Below, one piece after another: positions 8,757 to 15,828 of a DNA stretch of 37,833 nucleotides. Position numbers and translations under genes: made by a program. Location: positions 1 to 37,833 of the forward strand of contig NZ_JAEQMY010000046.1 of the NCBI RefSeq assembly GCF_016743775.1. Reading direction: 5' to 3'. This stretch comes from Microvirga aerilata (GTDB lineage Bacteria; Pseudomonadota; Alphaproteobacteria; Rhizobiales; Beijerinckiaceae). A model generated the notes under the pieces. It was not told the DNA's origin. It saw only the letters and a program-made list of their open reading frames with translations, and did not search any database. Positions within the stretch are counted from its first letter, which is position 1. Each line of letters opens with the position of its first letter.

Positions 8757-8895
8757 TGGATTACGTTGCGTCCAGATAGGAAGAAGCAATGGCCATTCTC
8801 CCGTAGTTAGACCAATCGCCGCTCGCCGTTCGGGAACTCATCACCTGCTCATGGCCGATTGTTTCGATCCGGCCCAGCAGCGCACCAGGCGCAGA

Positions 8896-9147
8896 TCAAT
8901 GTTTGCGGGCCTGAACCAAGTAGGCGGGGACTGTTGTCTCTCCAAGAGCCTTGCAGGCTTCGAGCCGGTGCAGGCCCTCAACCAAGACAAAGCGGGTGCC
9001 ATCAGGCCGCACAAGAATGGGCGCTTCCTGACCTTTCGCCAGCATGCTCTCGGCCAGGGCTTCAACCTTCTGCGGATCCATTGTCTGACGCCGTTTCACA
9101 GGCACATAGACATCCTGAATTGCGAGCATCTGCCGCTTCAATACCAT
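8896..9147 (-). CDS. Small ParB/Srx-fold domain protein
   Basis: This 83-residue protein consists almost only of a ParB N-terminal-like domain: IQDVYVPVKRRQTMDPQKVE, LAESMLAKGQEAPILVR, then FVLVEGLHRLEACKALG, which corresponds to the ParB box II nucleotide-binding loop (GERRxRA in true ParB, here EGLHRLEA). It has no helix-turn-helix or dimerisation domain, so it is not a chromosome partition protein. Stand-alone versions occur in alphaproteobacteria with unknown roles; NTP binding is possible. The ATG at 9147 follows AGGAG by 8 nt. Confidence 0.75.
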   Translation of the reverse strand: MVLKRQMLAIQDVYVPVKRRQTMDPQKVEALAESMLAKGQEAPILVRPDGTRFVLVEGLHRLEACKALGETTVPAYLVQARKH

Positions 9148-9209
9148 TCCGACGGCTCCTGTGTCTGCCCTCTCAGGTGAAGCTTACGCGCAGGCATCTG
9201 GATTGCCTA

Positions 9210-9234
9210 GGAACATGCCCGCGCGGGAGGCGTT
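9210..9234 (+). promoter_or_regulatory. EcfG-type (general stress sigma factor) promoter
   Basis: GGAAC at 9210-9214 and CGTT at 9231-9234 are separated by exactly 16 bp, the known consensus for the alphaproteobacterial general stress sigma factor EcfG. It points towards the small membrane protein gene starting 67 bp downstream. Confidence 0.6.
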
Positions 9235-9300
9235 CACTCATAGCCCAGCTTAGCAGTTCACCAAGCCGTATGCGCTGGGCTCTCAACCGGAGACGCAATC

Positions 9301-9543
9301 ATGAGCAAACTCACGGCACTAGTCGGCTTCATCTTCCTGTCTGTTTCATCGGCGTGGGCGCAGACTCCAGCTCCCACCACCCCGGCACCTGGCACGACGC
9401 CCGGCTCTCCCCCCGCCGGGGATGCTGCCGCAGCAGGGGGCGGTCTTGCGGACTACTGGTGGATTATCCTGCTGGTCGTCATCGTCGCCGTAGCCATCTG
9501 GTATTTCTCCCGCAGTCGCGGCCGCAACCGCAATCAGTTGTAG
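9301..9543 (+). CDS. Small membrane-anchored protein with signal peptide and Pro/Ala/Thr-rich linker
   Basis: This 80-residue protein has an N-terminal signal (LTALVGFIFLSVSSAWAQ, cleavage likely after AWA), a low-complexity stretch of Pro, Thr, Ala and Gly (residues 21-48), and one transmembrane helix (YWWIILLVVIVAVAIWYF, about 52-69) before a basic tail, SRSRGRNRNQL. It should sit in the inner membrane with the linker outside. GGAG lies about 8 nt before the ATG. A perfect EcfG-type promoter lies upstream and a T-tracted terminator at 9639-9666 lies downstream, so it is probably a monocistronic stress gene. No named family recognised. Confidence 0.75.
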   Translation: MSKLTALVGFIFLSVSSAWAQTPAPTTPAPGTTPGSPPAGDAAAAGGGLADYWWIILLVVIVAVAIWYFSRSRGRNRNQL

Positions 9544-9571
9544 GCAAGCCGGTCCCCAGCGCGGCTGTTCT

Positions 9572-9666
9572 GGAACGGCTCCATGGGCGTCAGCGTTGAT
9601 CAGCAGACGTGTTGATGCTCATGACCGTCTCCGAGACAGAGCCCGGCCCCGTGCTGGGCTCTTTTT
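9572..9666 (+). ncRNA. Candidate short RNA: EcfG-type promoter followed by an intrinsic terminator
   Basis: A second GGAAC-N17-CGTT match (GGAAC 9572-9576, CGTT 9594-9597) follows the small membrane gene. Only about 65 nt later lies a canonical terminator (stem 9639-9661, T5 9662-9666). No open frame of useful size lies between. If the promoter is active the product would be a 60-65-nt RNA starting near 9604. The match could be chance, or the segment could simply be the 3' UTR of the upstream gene. Confidence 0.3.
9639..9666 (+). terminator. Rho-independent terminator
   Basis: GAGCCCGGC pairs with GCTGGGCTC (one G-T pair) over a 5-nt loop, followed directly by five T residues. It ends the transcript of the small membrane protein gene and of the candidate short RNA. 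Confidence 0.8.
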
Positions 9667-9683
9667 GCCTATGCTGACTGCAC

Positions 9684-9953
9684 TTATGCGCTCCAAGGAT
9701 GCGGACCCTGAGAATGTGAAACGTGCCAGTCGATCTCCATCGAAGCCTTGACGATGCAGACCCGCTGGCCGCGCTCGTCCCGCGCGCCGATGACCACATC
9801 GCTGATATCGCTTTTTACAAGTCCGCCTGCCCCAATCTCAGCCGCCAAGCGGGCGGCCGCTTGCACGGCAGCGTCCAGGCTGTTGAACTCGCCGCCCTCG
9901 TCATCCGGCACGCTCCGTGCGCCATCGTGAATGTTGACGTAGTAGCAGGCCAT
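9684..9953 (-). CDS. DUF6894 family small protein
   Basis: This 89-residue cytosolic protein opens with ACYYVNIHDGARSVPDDEGGEF, the hallmark of DUF6894 (xYYFxxHDGxxxxPDxEG), continues with an Ala-rich helix (DAAVQAAARLAAEIGAGG), and ends with the VVIGARDERGQRVCIVKASMEID strand pair. The family is abundant in Methylobacteriaceae and Bradyrhizobiaceae and has no known function. GGGGGAT lies just before the ATG at 9953. Confidence 0.8.
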   Translation of the reverse strand: MACYYVNIHDGARSVPDDEGGEFNSLDAAVQAAARLAAEIGAGGLVKSDISDVVIGARDERGQRVCIVKASMEIDWHVSHSQGPHPWSA

Positions 9954-10012
9954 GGCAATCCCCCTTAGGCCAGCGCCGCTGGATCATACGTAGGCTGATC
10001 CCGGACGGTAAC

Positions 10013-10052
10013 GCCCTGGCTGAGGGCGCTGTCTGAAATCCTCAGCCAGGGC
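10013..10052. repeat. 13-bp perfect inverted repeat
   Basis: GCCCTGGCTGAGG (10013-10025) pairs perfectly with CCTCAGCCAGGGC (10040-10052), with a 14-nt loop. It lies 60 bp upstream of the DUF6894 start and is not downstream of any confident gene. It is the first of three hairpins within 400 bp. Confidence 0.65.
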
Positions 10053-10112
10053 AACAGCGGAGAGGAAGCCCTCCATCAACTCCGAGGCCATCAACCAACA
10101 GCGCCAGAGTCT

Positions 10113-10145
10113 CTGTTCGGGCGGACGGCATATCCACCCGAACAG
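10113..10145. repeat. 9-bp perfect inverted repeat
   Basis: CTGTTCGGG (10113-10121) pairs with CCCGAACAG (10137-10145) over a 15-nt loop. It is the second member of the hairpin cluster between the DUF6894 and DUF1127 genes. Confidence 0.55.
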
Positions 10146-10371
10146 GGATCCTGTCTTAATCAGAGTAAACAAGCAGTAGTCGTCGAAATGCAGTGCGTGC
10201 GGCAAATACATCTCAAAGACGTCCTTGGTCCTTTGACGACCACAAAGACTCAGAAAGTCCACCAATCATCCAACGAGTGTGACACTGGCTAAATCCGTAC
10301 GATCCGAACTGCCACGGCGTCATGAGGCTGTCATTGAGCCGCGTTAGGTGAGCCCTGTGGCCGCTTGGCCC

Positions 10372-10415
10372 GAGAGACAAGGACAGGCACGAATGTACTG
10401 CCGTCCTTGTCTCTC
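10372..10415 (-). terminator. 13-bp perfect hairpin after the DUF1127 gene
   Basis: GAGAGACAAGGAC (10372-10384) pairs perfectly with GTCCTTGTCTCTC (10403-10415) over an 18-nt loop. It lies 37 bp past the stop of the minus-strand DUF1127 gene, so it probably ends that transcript, although no T-tract follows. Confidence 0.5.
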
Positions 10416-10451
10416 ACCCAATCTCATCCGTCGCAGCACCCAGCTCAGGTT

Positions 10452-10601
10452 TCAGTGGCCCTGGCGTGCCACCTGCGCGATGTCGTACCTAGCAATGCCG
10501 ATGTCCGACAACTCGCGATCAGACAGAGCATTCAATTGGTGTGCGGTTTCACGCCCACGTAGCCAGCGACGAAGACCTGACAGAACGACTGATAAGAACA
10601 T
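10452..10601 (-). CDS. DUF1127 (YjiS-like) microprotein
   Basis: This 49-residue basic protein has the DUF1127 pattern: an amphipathic lead, LRRWLRGRETAHQLNALSD, then RELSDIGIARYDIAQVAR. DUF1127 proteins in alphaproteobacteria are small Arg-rich factors; in Agrobacterium and related bacteria they are linked to RNA turnover and to phosphate and stress physiology. The ATG at 10601 has GAGG 7 nt upstream, and a strong hairpin follows the stop. Nothing is missing compared with the family's usual 45-60 residues. Confidence 0.8.
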   Translation of the reverse strand: MFLSVVLSGLRRWLRGRETAHQLNALSDRELSDIGIARYDIAQVARQGH

Positions 10602-10702
10602 AACGCAACCTCAATGATGTGACGGTCCAGGCGCAAAGGCACCACGCCTTGGCCGCGAGAAAAATGGCCACCTGCTGGGGTAGCCGAGTTTTAGGAGGAA
10701 AA

Positions 10703-10725
10703 CCGCCACCGGGAGGCCGTGGCGG
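10703..10725 (-). terminator. Rho-independent terminator (minus strand)
   Basis: On the minus strand CCGCCAC pairs with GTGGCGG over 9 nt and is followed by TTTT. It lies about 105 bp after the stop of the acidic hypothetical gene at 10830-11156 and would terminate it. Confidence 0.6.
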
Positions 10726-10829
10726 AGGAGGGGGCATCTACAGCACGCCCGCCCCGAGACAAACCTGAAAGTAGTCGCCCCTGCCATGCGAAAGGGGCAT
10801 GGAACGGATCGGGAGTGTTTACCCCTCGT

Positions 10830-11156
10830 TTACAGCTGCCGAGCAATTCCTCCCGGAACCTTGCTGACGATCCACGCCGCCGCCACCGGGTTAAAGCCGA
10901 TTTCGAGCGACTCCTCCTCAAGATCCTCAACAGGATCAGGCTCCAGCGTAATCGAGTTGTCTTCGGCTTCGGCACCGGGTTTCCGCCCGCCCTCGTCCTG
11001 CTCCGCATCTTCGAGGGTCGCTATCGTGACGCGTACGACCGGATCTTCGTTACCATCATCCTCACTCTCGTAAACCTTGAGCGTGACCCAGCGCTCCTCG
11101 ACCTCGTCCTCATAGATCGTCTTCCACTCCCCATGTTCCCCTCCTGAATCATGCAC
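10830..11156 (-). CDS. Acidic hypothetical protein
   Basis: This 108-residue, strongly acidic protein has no recognised family. It has a short beta-like core (KTIYEDEVEERWVTLKVYE, then PVVRVTIATLEDAEQ), a Glu/Asp-rich middle, and a hydrophobic end (IGFNPVAAAWIVSKVPGG). The start is uncertain: the GTG at 11156 has no clear ribosome binding site. A minus-strand terminator with a T-tract downstream (10703-10725) supports transcription in this direction. Direct and inverted repeats lie immediately upstream at 11173-11235. Confidence 0.5.
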   Translation of the reverse strand: MHDSGGEHGEWKTIYEDEVEERWVTLKVYESEDDGNEDPVVRVTIATLEDAEQDEGGRKPGAEAEDNSITLEPDPVEDLEEESLEIGFNPVAAAWIVSKVPGGIARQL

Positions 11157-11172
11157 CGGGAAAGGCCCGGCA

Positions 11173-11235
11173 TTGATGCCGTCGCACTATAGCGCTTTGA
11201 TGCCATCACATTGTCGTGCTTCAGCGCCATAGTGC
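11173..11235. repeat. Nested direct and inverted repeats upstream of the acidic gene
   Basis: TTGATGCCGTCGCA (11173-11186) and TTGATGCCATCACA (11197-11210) form a direct repeat (12 of 14). GCACTATAGCGCT (11184-11196) and AGCGCCATAGTGC (11223-11235) form a dyad (12 of 13). The block lies 17-79 bp upstream of the acidic gene start and could be an operator or an RNA structure. Confidence 0.5.
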
Positions 11236-11314
11236 CATTGTGTGCCGGCAGGGCACCCCCCAAATCCTCAGTGCGGAGGCAAATCCCGCAACCCCTTGAC
11301 CGCCTCCGTAGACT

Positions 11315-11554
11315 TCAGCCCCGTCCAGACCAATTCCGACGGGGCTTTTTCCTGCCCAGTATCCGCATGACCTCGATCAGATCGCGTGGTGTTCTGATGC
11401 GAGGTGCCCAATGCGACGCGGAACTATCAAGGGGAGGGCTCTGCACTGCTCGACCTGCCGCATCCACAATCTCAAGCTGCCATCCCTGCCACTCATCCGA
11501 GTTCAAGGGATGCTGGGCGCGAAGCTCCTCCACGGCTTCCATAGCCGAGATCAC
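11315..11554 (-). CDS. Small hypothetical protein, DUF6894-like in part
   Basis: This frame of 79 residues reads AMEAVEELRAQHPL and then DEWQGWQLEIVDAAGRAVQ, which resembles the central strand of DUF6894 proteins (EWxMEVTDxAGRxV), but the N-terminal YYFxxHDG half is missing. The frame stays open upstream to a TAG near 11609 with no ATG. Possible starts are the GTG at 11554 or the ATG at 11542, neither with a good ribosome binding site. It lies just after otsA on the same strand. It may be a real short gene or a truncated one. Confidence 0.35.
   Translation of the reverse strand: MISAMEAVEELRAQHPLNSDEWQGWQLEIVDAAGRAVQSPPLDSSASHWAPRIRTPRDLIEVMRILGRKKPRRNWSGRG
11318..11350 (+). terminator. Rho-independent terminator with no obvious gene
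   Basis: GCCCCGTC (11318-11325) pairs with GACGGGGC (11338-11345) over 12 nt, followed by TTTTT. No confident plus-strand gene ends here, so it may terminate an unrecognised transcript from 11160-11317 or block antisense reading. Confidence 0.6.
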
Positions 11555-11611
11555 GGCTGCTGGACCACGGGACGCAATCAGCGCCTCTACGCCGTGCTGG
11601 ACAACATCCTT

Positions 11612-13027
11612 CTACTTCGCAAGGCGAACTGAGGCTCGTGAAGCCGTCCTGGTCTTGTTGCTTGTGAGTTCCTTCAGGAAGGTCGCTGCCCACCAGGATA
11701 CGTCTTGCGCCTGGAGCACACTCATCATGCTCTCCCACCGGGAGACGCGCTCCTCCTGGCTCATCTGGAGTGCTTCCCGGATTGCCTCTGCAACCTCGAT
11801 CTTGTCATTGGGATTGACGATGAGCGCAGCCTTGAGCTGCTGGGCTGCGCCTGCGAACTTGGACAGGATCAAGACACCCGGATCTGCCGGATCCTGAGCC
11901 GCCACATACTCCTTCGCCACGAGGTTCATGCCATCGCGCATCGGGGTTATGAGCCCCACCGCCGCGAGGCGGTAGAGTCCTGCGAGCACAGATCGCTGAT
12001 AGGTGCTGGTCACATAGTGGATTGGAACCCAGCCTGGCTCACCCAGCGTGCCGTTGATGCGCCCAAGGGTTTCATTCACCACCCGTCCGAGTGTCGCATA
12101 TTCGGGAACCTCGCTGCGGCTTGTAGGTGCGATCTGAAGGTAGGTGACCCGCCCCCGCTGATCGGGATTGGTGCCGAGAAAGCGTTCGAAGGCCTCCATG
12201 CGCTCGGGAATGCCTTTTGAGTAGTCGAGACGATCAACACCAATGATCAGCTTACGGGAACCAAGGCCGTCTGTGGTTTGCCTGATGATCCGGTTTGACT
12301 GTGAGCGCCCAGCCAGGCGCTGGAACTCTCCCACATCGATACCGATGGGAAATCCCTTGATCCGCGTCCGCTGCCTGTCCACCTCCACCACGTCGGGTTT
12401 GTGCTGAATGGCGCCAAGGTCATGGATCAATCCACGACGGAGATTGTCGGCATCGCGCTCCGTGTGCACCCCGACCAGATTGTAGTCCATGATGGCACGC
12501 AGAAGCTCCCGGCTGCCGGGAAGGGCGCCGAGGACCTCGGGAGCAGGCCAGGGGATATGGTGAAAGTACCCGATCAGGTTCGTGATCCCAGCAGCTCTCA
12601 ACTCCGCGGCCAGTGGGATGAGATGATAGTCGTGAACCCACACAAGATCGTCTGGGCGGATCAATTGCGCGAGAGCGTTCGCGAACGTCCGGTTGACCCT
12701 CAGGTAGCCTTGGTAGTCAGCCCGTGAGAACTCAGACAGCCCGATCCGGTAGTGCATAATGGGCCAGAGCGCCCGGTTGGCGAACCCGTTATAGTACTCC
12801 TGTCGATCGAGTGACGTCAGGTCCATGAGGGCGTACTGCACCTGACCCTTATCGACGATCCTGGGCTCGGTCGAGGGATGCGCTGCGACCTTGCCGCTCC
12901 AGCCGAACCACAGCCCGCGATAAGCTTCGAATGCCTCACGCAGGGCGACGGCCAGACCTCCAGCCGCCCTGTTGCCCGTAGGATCAGGAACAGCGACCCG
13001 ATTTGAGACGACAACGAGCCTGGGCAA
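11612..13027 (-). CDS. otsA: Trehalose-6-phosphate synthase (GT20)
   Basis: This 471-residue cytosolic enzyme makes trehalose 6-phosphate from UDP-glucose and glucose 6-phosphate. Landmarks run in order: SNRVAVPDP with the substrate-binding Arg10, the GG loop AAGGLAVAL, LVWVHDYHLIPLA, FHHIPWPAPE, VGVHTERDADNL, FPIGIDVGEF, GVDRLDYSKGIPERMEAFE with the phosphate-binding Arg and Lys, and MRDGMNLVAKEYVAAQ for nucleotide sugar. Length is normal. The start is a TTG at 13027, with AGGAG about 9 nt before it and the family's usual LVVVSNR right after. No otsB phosphatase is adjacent. Trehalose is an osmotic and desiccation protectant, fitting the stress-related neighbours. Confidence 0.95.
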   Translation of the reverse strand: MPRLVVVSNRVAVPDPTGNRAAGGLAVALREAFEAYRGLWFGWSGKVAAHPSTEPRIVDKGQVQYALMDLTSLDRQEYYNGFANRALWPIMHYRIGLSEFSRADYQGYLRVNRTFANALAQLIRPDDLVWVHDYHLIPLAAELRAAGITNLIGYFHHIPWPAPEVLGALPGSRELLRAIMDYNLVGVHTERDADNLRRGLIHDLGAIQHKPDVVEVDRQRTRIKGFPIGIDVGEFQRLAGRSQSNRIIRQTTDGLGSRKLIIGVDRLDYSKGIPERMEAFERFLGTNPDQRGRVTYLQIAPTSRSEVPEYATLGRVVNETLGRINGTLGEPGWVPIHYVTSTYQRSVLAGLYRLAAVGLITPMRDGMNLVAKEYVAAQDPADPGVLILSKFAGAAQQLKAALIVNPNDKIEVAEAIREALQMSQEERVSRWESMMSVLQAQDVSWWAATFLKELTSNKTRTASRASVRLAK

Positions 13028-13222
13028 TCGTACTCTCCTGTTTCGTGGTTAGAGGTAGAGCAAATCCGCTCCTGGCTAAGGCTACCCTGGTCCGTGTTCA
13101 CCGGCTCCGCAAGCAGGAGGTCCCGGACTGAGGCGAGGGTTCTGTTGGGTTCTCACCCATGGCAGGTGATCCCCATAGCCCGTGTCGGAACTTGGTGCCC
13201 CCGAAATCCAGGGCCGCTCTGC

Positions 13223-14188
13223 TCAGGCGGCAGTTGGGCAATTCTCCTCTTGCTCCTGATTGAGCGGGTGGAGGTCGCGGACCATCTGGTGAAGGCGGGA
13301 GGTGTCGAGATGCGTGTAGATCTGGGTGGTCTCGATGCCGGCATGGCCCAAGAGCTCCTGCAGCACGCGCAGGTCGGTGCCGCCGGAGTGCATGTGGGTG
13401 GCAAAGGCATGCCGTAACACGTGAGGAGAGACCCGCTCAGGGCTGGCCAGCCCTGCGGCCACGGCAGCTTCCTTGATCTCGAGCAGGGCGGCCTGGCGTG
13501 TCAGAGCCTTGGCACCATTTCGGACCGAGTGAAACAGCCAGGGGGAGGGGGCTCCGCCGGAATAGGCACGGGCCAGTTGCTGCCACTGCGCAATGGCTCC
13601 AATCGCCCGTTCGTGCAGGGGCACGAGGCGTTGCTTGTCGCCCTTGCCACGGACCAGCAGCATGCGAGTGCCGGAAGGTGCTGCATCGGAGGGCAGCGAC
13701 AGTGCCTCGCTGATGCGCATGCCCGAGGCATAGAGCGTCTCGAACAAAGCAGCGCGCCGGGCATAGCCGGCCTGAAGGTACAGCCCCACCGAGGGATCGG
13801 CCGCAAGCCTGTGAGCCGTCTCCAGGAGCGCCTCCGTCTCGGCAATCGACAGGACGAAGGGGAGCTTGCGGGGCCGGCGCATGGTCGACAGATTAGATGT
13901 GGGATCTTGGGAGCCGAGCTCCTCCGCAATCAGGAACTTGTGCAAGCCGCGGGCCACCGTGATGCGTCGGGCAATGGTGGATCTGGCGTAGCCGCGCTGA
14001 TCGAGACCGGCAATGTAGTCGCGGATCTGCTCCAAGCTGAGCTCGTCCAGGCCGAGGCTGTTCTCATTAAGCCAGGCAAGGTAGCAGTTGAGATCGTCGG
14101 TGTAGGTGTCGATGGTGCCGGCTGCGGCACCGAGCTCTGTGGCCAAGGCGTCGAGCCACAACTGAGCCAGCCGGTGATTAGAGCGCAT
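13223..14188 (-). CDS. XerD-like tyrosine recombinase/integrase
   Basis: This 321-residue protein has the SAM-like N-terminal DNA-binding domain (TIDTYTDDLNCYLAWL, RSTIARRITVARGLHKFL) and a complete tyrosine recombinase catalytic domain: Arg in ASGMRISEAL, Lys in VRGKGDKQRLVPL, HxxR in SPHVLRHAFATHMH, His in LGHAGIETTQ and the nucleophile Tyr in IYTHLD. It is close to XerD in size. Decayed relatives at 18378-18680 and 35219-35372, and a conserved upstream flank (14189-14240), mark it as part of a dispersed mobile family rather than the housekeeping xerD. GGAGGATC precedes the ATG. Confidence 0.88.
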   Translation of the reverse strand: MRSNHRLAQLWLDALATELGAAAGTIDTYTDDLNCYLAWLNENSLGLDELSLEQIRDYIAGLDQRGYARSTIARRITVARGLHKFLIAEELGSQDPTSNLSTMRRPRKLPFVLSIAETEALLETAHRLAADPSVGLYLQAGYARRAALFETLYASGMRISEALSLPSDAAPSGTRMLLVRGKGDKQRLVPLHERAIGAIAQWQQLARAYSGGAPSPWLFHSVRNGAKALTRQAALLEIKEAAVAAGLASPERVSPHVLRHAFATHMHSGGTDLRVLQELLGHAGIETTQIYTHLDTSRLHQMVRDLHPLNQEQEENCPTAA

Positions 14189-14361
14189 AAGATCCTCCTA
14201 CAGGGGGACCTTGGCACAGCAACGGTTACAAACTTCTTGTCAAAATACTTATACCAGTCTATTTGATGTGGCTGCCAGATTGAAATGTCCGCCGGCCTGC
14301 AAAGCAGAAATGTCATAGCCCCAGATACGCATCTTCCATCAGGCTCGGCAGCAGCGGGAAG

Positions 14362-14516
14362 TCCATGGCGAGTTGGTGCTAATCGGCAGTTCGGACCAAC
14401 TCGGGTTCAACGATCACGGCGCTTCATGCTCGCTGTTATCGATGACGCAACGGGTCAACTGATGCAGTTGTGTCATGTGCGATTGGAAGGCGAGTGCAAC
14501 TTTATTCGACAGCAAT
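14362..14516 (+). pseudogene. ISNCY-like transposase remnant (central DDE region)
   Basis: Two plus-strand frames together give HGELVLIGSSDQLGFNDHG ASCSLL and then AVIDDATGQLMQLCHV. These match the catalytic core of ISNCY/IS481-like integrase-fold transposases (HGELIQIDGSxHxWFEDRG, CTLLVFIDDATSRLMQLRF). The frame breaks near 14433 and again near 14482. The N-terminal part is missing. To the left, GAAATGTC-type repeats (14281-14320) lie between it and the recombinase start; the same arrangement recurs at 35375-35480. Confidence 0.6.
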
Positions 14517-14882
14517 AGCTTTGGGAGCGCGCCTGACAGCGACGCGGGCTGCCTCGATGTGACCGGCGGCCAGCAGTTCGTCAACAATTCTGAGCGCCAT
14601 CACAGCATCGGGCCGCTGGGCCGCGTCCGAAGGAACTGCTGTCGCGCCGTGAGCCCCTGCAGCGCTGGCAAGATCGTCGCTCTGGCCCGTCAGATACGCC
14701 GAGCTGCACTTGAGAACGGTAGCCAGGCTTGCCACCGCATCCTCACCTGGATGTTGGGAGCGACCGGTAATGATGTCCTGGATGAATTTCGCCTCCAGAC
14801 CCGCTTCCAGGGAGGCCCTGCGCCACGAGATCTTGAGCGCAGAAACCCCTTCTCCGATGCGCTTTTTGAGGATCGCGTTCAC
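14502..14882 (-). CDS. XRE-family helix-turn-helix protein
   Basis: This 126-residue protein has one HTH domain of the Cro/CI type: ISWRRASLEAGLEAKFIQDIITGRSQHPGEDAVASLATVLKCSSAYLTG (about residues 16-64), where the recognition helix falls around EAKFIQDIITG. The second half is an Ala-rich helical tail (MALRIVDELLAAGHIEAARVAVRRAP). I chose the GTG at 14882 because AAGGAG sits 6 nt before it; the frame is open further upstream to a TTG at 14984 without a ribosome binding site. It resembles short prophage-type repressors lacking the S24 protease domain. Its stop overlaps the transposase remnant. Confidence 0.7.
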   Translation of the reverse strand: MNAILKKRIGEGVSALKISWRRASLEAGLEAKFIQDIITGRSQHPGEDAVASLATVLKCSSAYLTGQSDDLASAAGAHGATAVPSDAAQRPDAVMALRIVDELLAAGHIEAARVAVRRAPKAIAVE

Positions 14883-15099
14883 ACTGGGCTCCTTGGGGCA
14901 GACGTAACCCAGGCCACAAAAAGCGGGAGGCGGTTCTTCTGCGCTCTTCCCACCTACTATTCGGCTTTGGCTATCGTTGACCAATCATGGTTAACAGAAC
15001 GCTAATCCGCACGCTGGTGAGTTCTCCATAACGTCAGCGGGCATTACCAATCAAAGACGTCCCACCAACCGTCCAGATAGACCGGCCGGTGAGGGTGGC

Positions 15100-15777
15100 T
15101 CACATGGCTCCAGCCGCGACAAGGATCGCTTCGATCTCCCTGTAGCCGCGGCTGCGCGCGTGCTGCAGCGGTTTCACGCCATCGCGATCCGTCAAGCTGA
15201 TGGAGGCCCCTGCCTTCACCAAAAGCTCGACGATCCGCTGATGACGTTCGCTCCCGTCACCCAGAATGATGGCCTCCAGCAAAGCTGTCCAACCGAGATT
15301 GTTGACGTGGTCCACATCGACGCCCGCCTCGATCAAAGTGCGGACAGTGTCGACATGGCCACGCTCCACTGCTGGGATGAGAGCAGTGCCGCCATAGCGA
15401 TTGGTGCTCTTGAGGTCCGCGCCGTGCGCGAGTGTCATCTTCAGGATCTCGAGATGACCCCGCGCCCCAGCATAGAGATAGGGGCTGTCATTGATCCGAT
15501 CCTTTGCATTGACATCGGCACCGGCCTCAACCAACGCCCTCGCAACCTCGATCCGGTTGCCGTGGGTTACGATGAGCAACGCCGTGCGTCCGGCTTCATC
15601 CCTCGCATCGACGTTGGCGCTGAGGGACAGAAGTGCTTGAATCTGTGCCGCATCGACATCCTTGTCTGTGACAGCGTCCAATAAGTCTTTCCCGCACGTC
15701 GATTGTCCGGCGGCTGTCATCGAATGGCCCACCATGCCGAGTACAACAAGGATCGAGATGGCGAGACTTCTTCGCAT
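15100..15777 (-). CDS. Secreted ankyrin-repeat protein
   Basis: This 225-residue protein starts with a signal peptide (LAISILVVLGMVGHSMTAAG, cleavage about residue 24) and then has five to six ankyrin repeats, visible as VDARDEAGRTALLIVTHGN, VNAKDRINDSPYLYAGARG, LKSTNRYGGTALIPAVERG, VDHVNNLGWTALLEAI and ISLTDRDGVKPLQHARSRG. Such periplasmic ankyrin proteins act as binding scaffolds or inhibitors; in several proteobacteria they accompany catalase or secreted enzymes. CAAGGAG lies before the ATG. It is 51 bp downstream of the exported amidohydrolase and probably forms an operon with it. Confidence 0.85.
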   Translation of the reverse strand: MRRSLAISILVVLGMVGHSMTAAGQSTCGKDLLDAVTDKDVDAAQIQALLSLSANVDARDEAGRTALLIVTHGNRIEVARALVEAGADVNAKDRINDSPYLYAGARGHLEILKMTLAHGADLKSTNRYGGTALIPAVERGHVDTVRTLIEAGVDVDHVNNLGWTALLEAIILGDGSERHQRIVELLVKAGASISLTDRDGVKPLQHARSRGYREIEAILVAAGAM

Positions 15778-15828
15778 GATCGGAACTCCTTGCAGGAGCA
15801 GTGAGCGTCTCGGCCGAAGGTCGCTCCC

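Noticed and set aside
8896..9147. Considered a plasmid partition ParB
   Set aside because: Only the N-terminal nucleotide-binding-like domain is present, with no HTH, no ParA partner and no parS sites.
9984..10265. 93-codon minus-strand frame between the DUF6894 and DUF1127 genes
   Set aside because: It lacks a good start and ribosome binding site, matches no family and crosses two perfect hairpins. It could be real, but hairpins and low support argue against calling it.
10719..11147. 142-codon plus-strand frame opposite the acidic protein
   Set aside because: It is the antisense shadow of the acidic minus-strand gene, whose direction is supported by a T-tracted terminator.
13223..14188. 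Considered the housekeeping xerD
   Set aside because: Decayed relatives elsewhere in the window and a copied upstream leader point to a mobile family; housekeeping XerD cannot be excluded without the rest of the genome.
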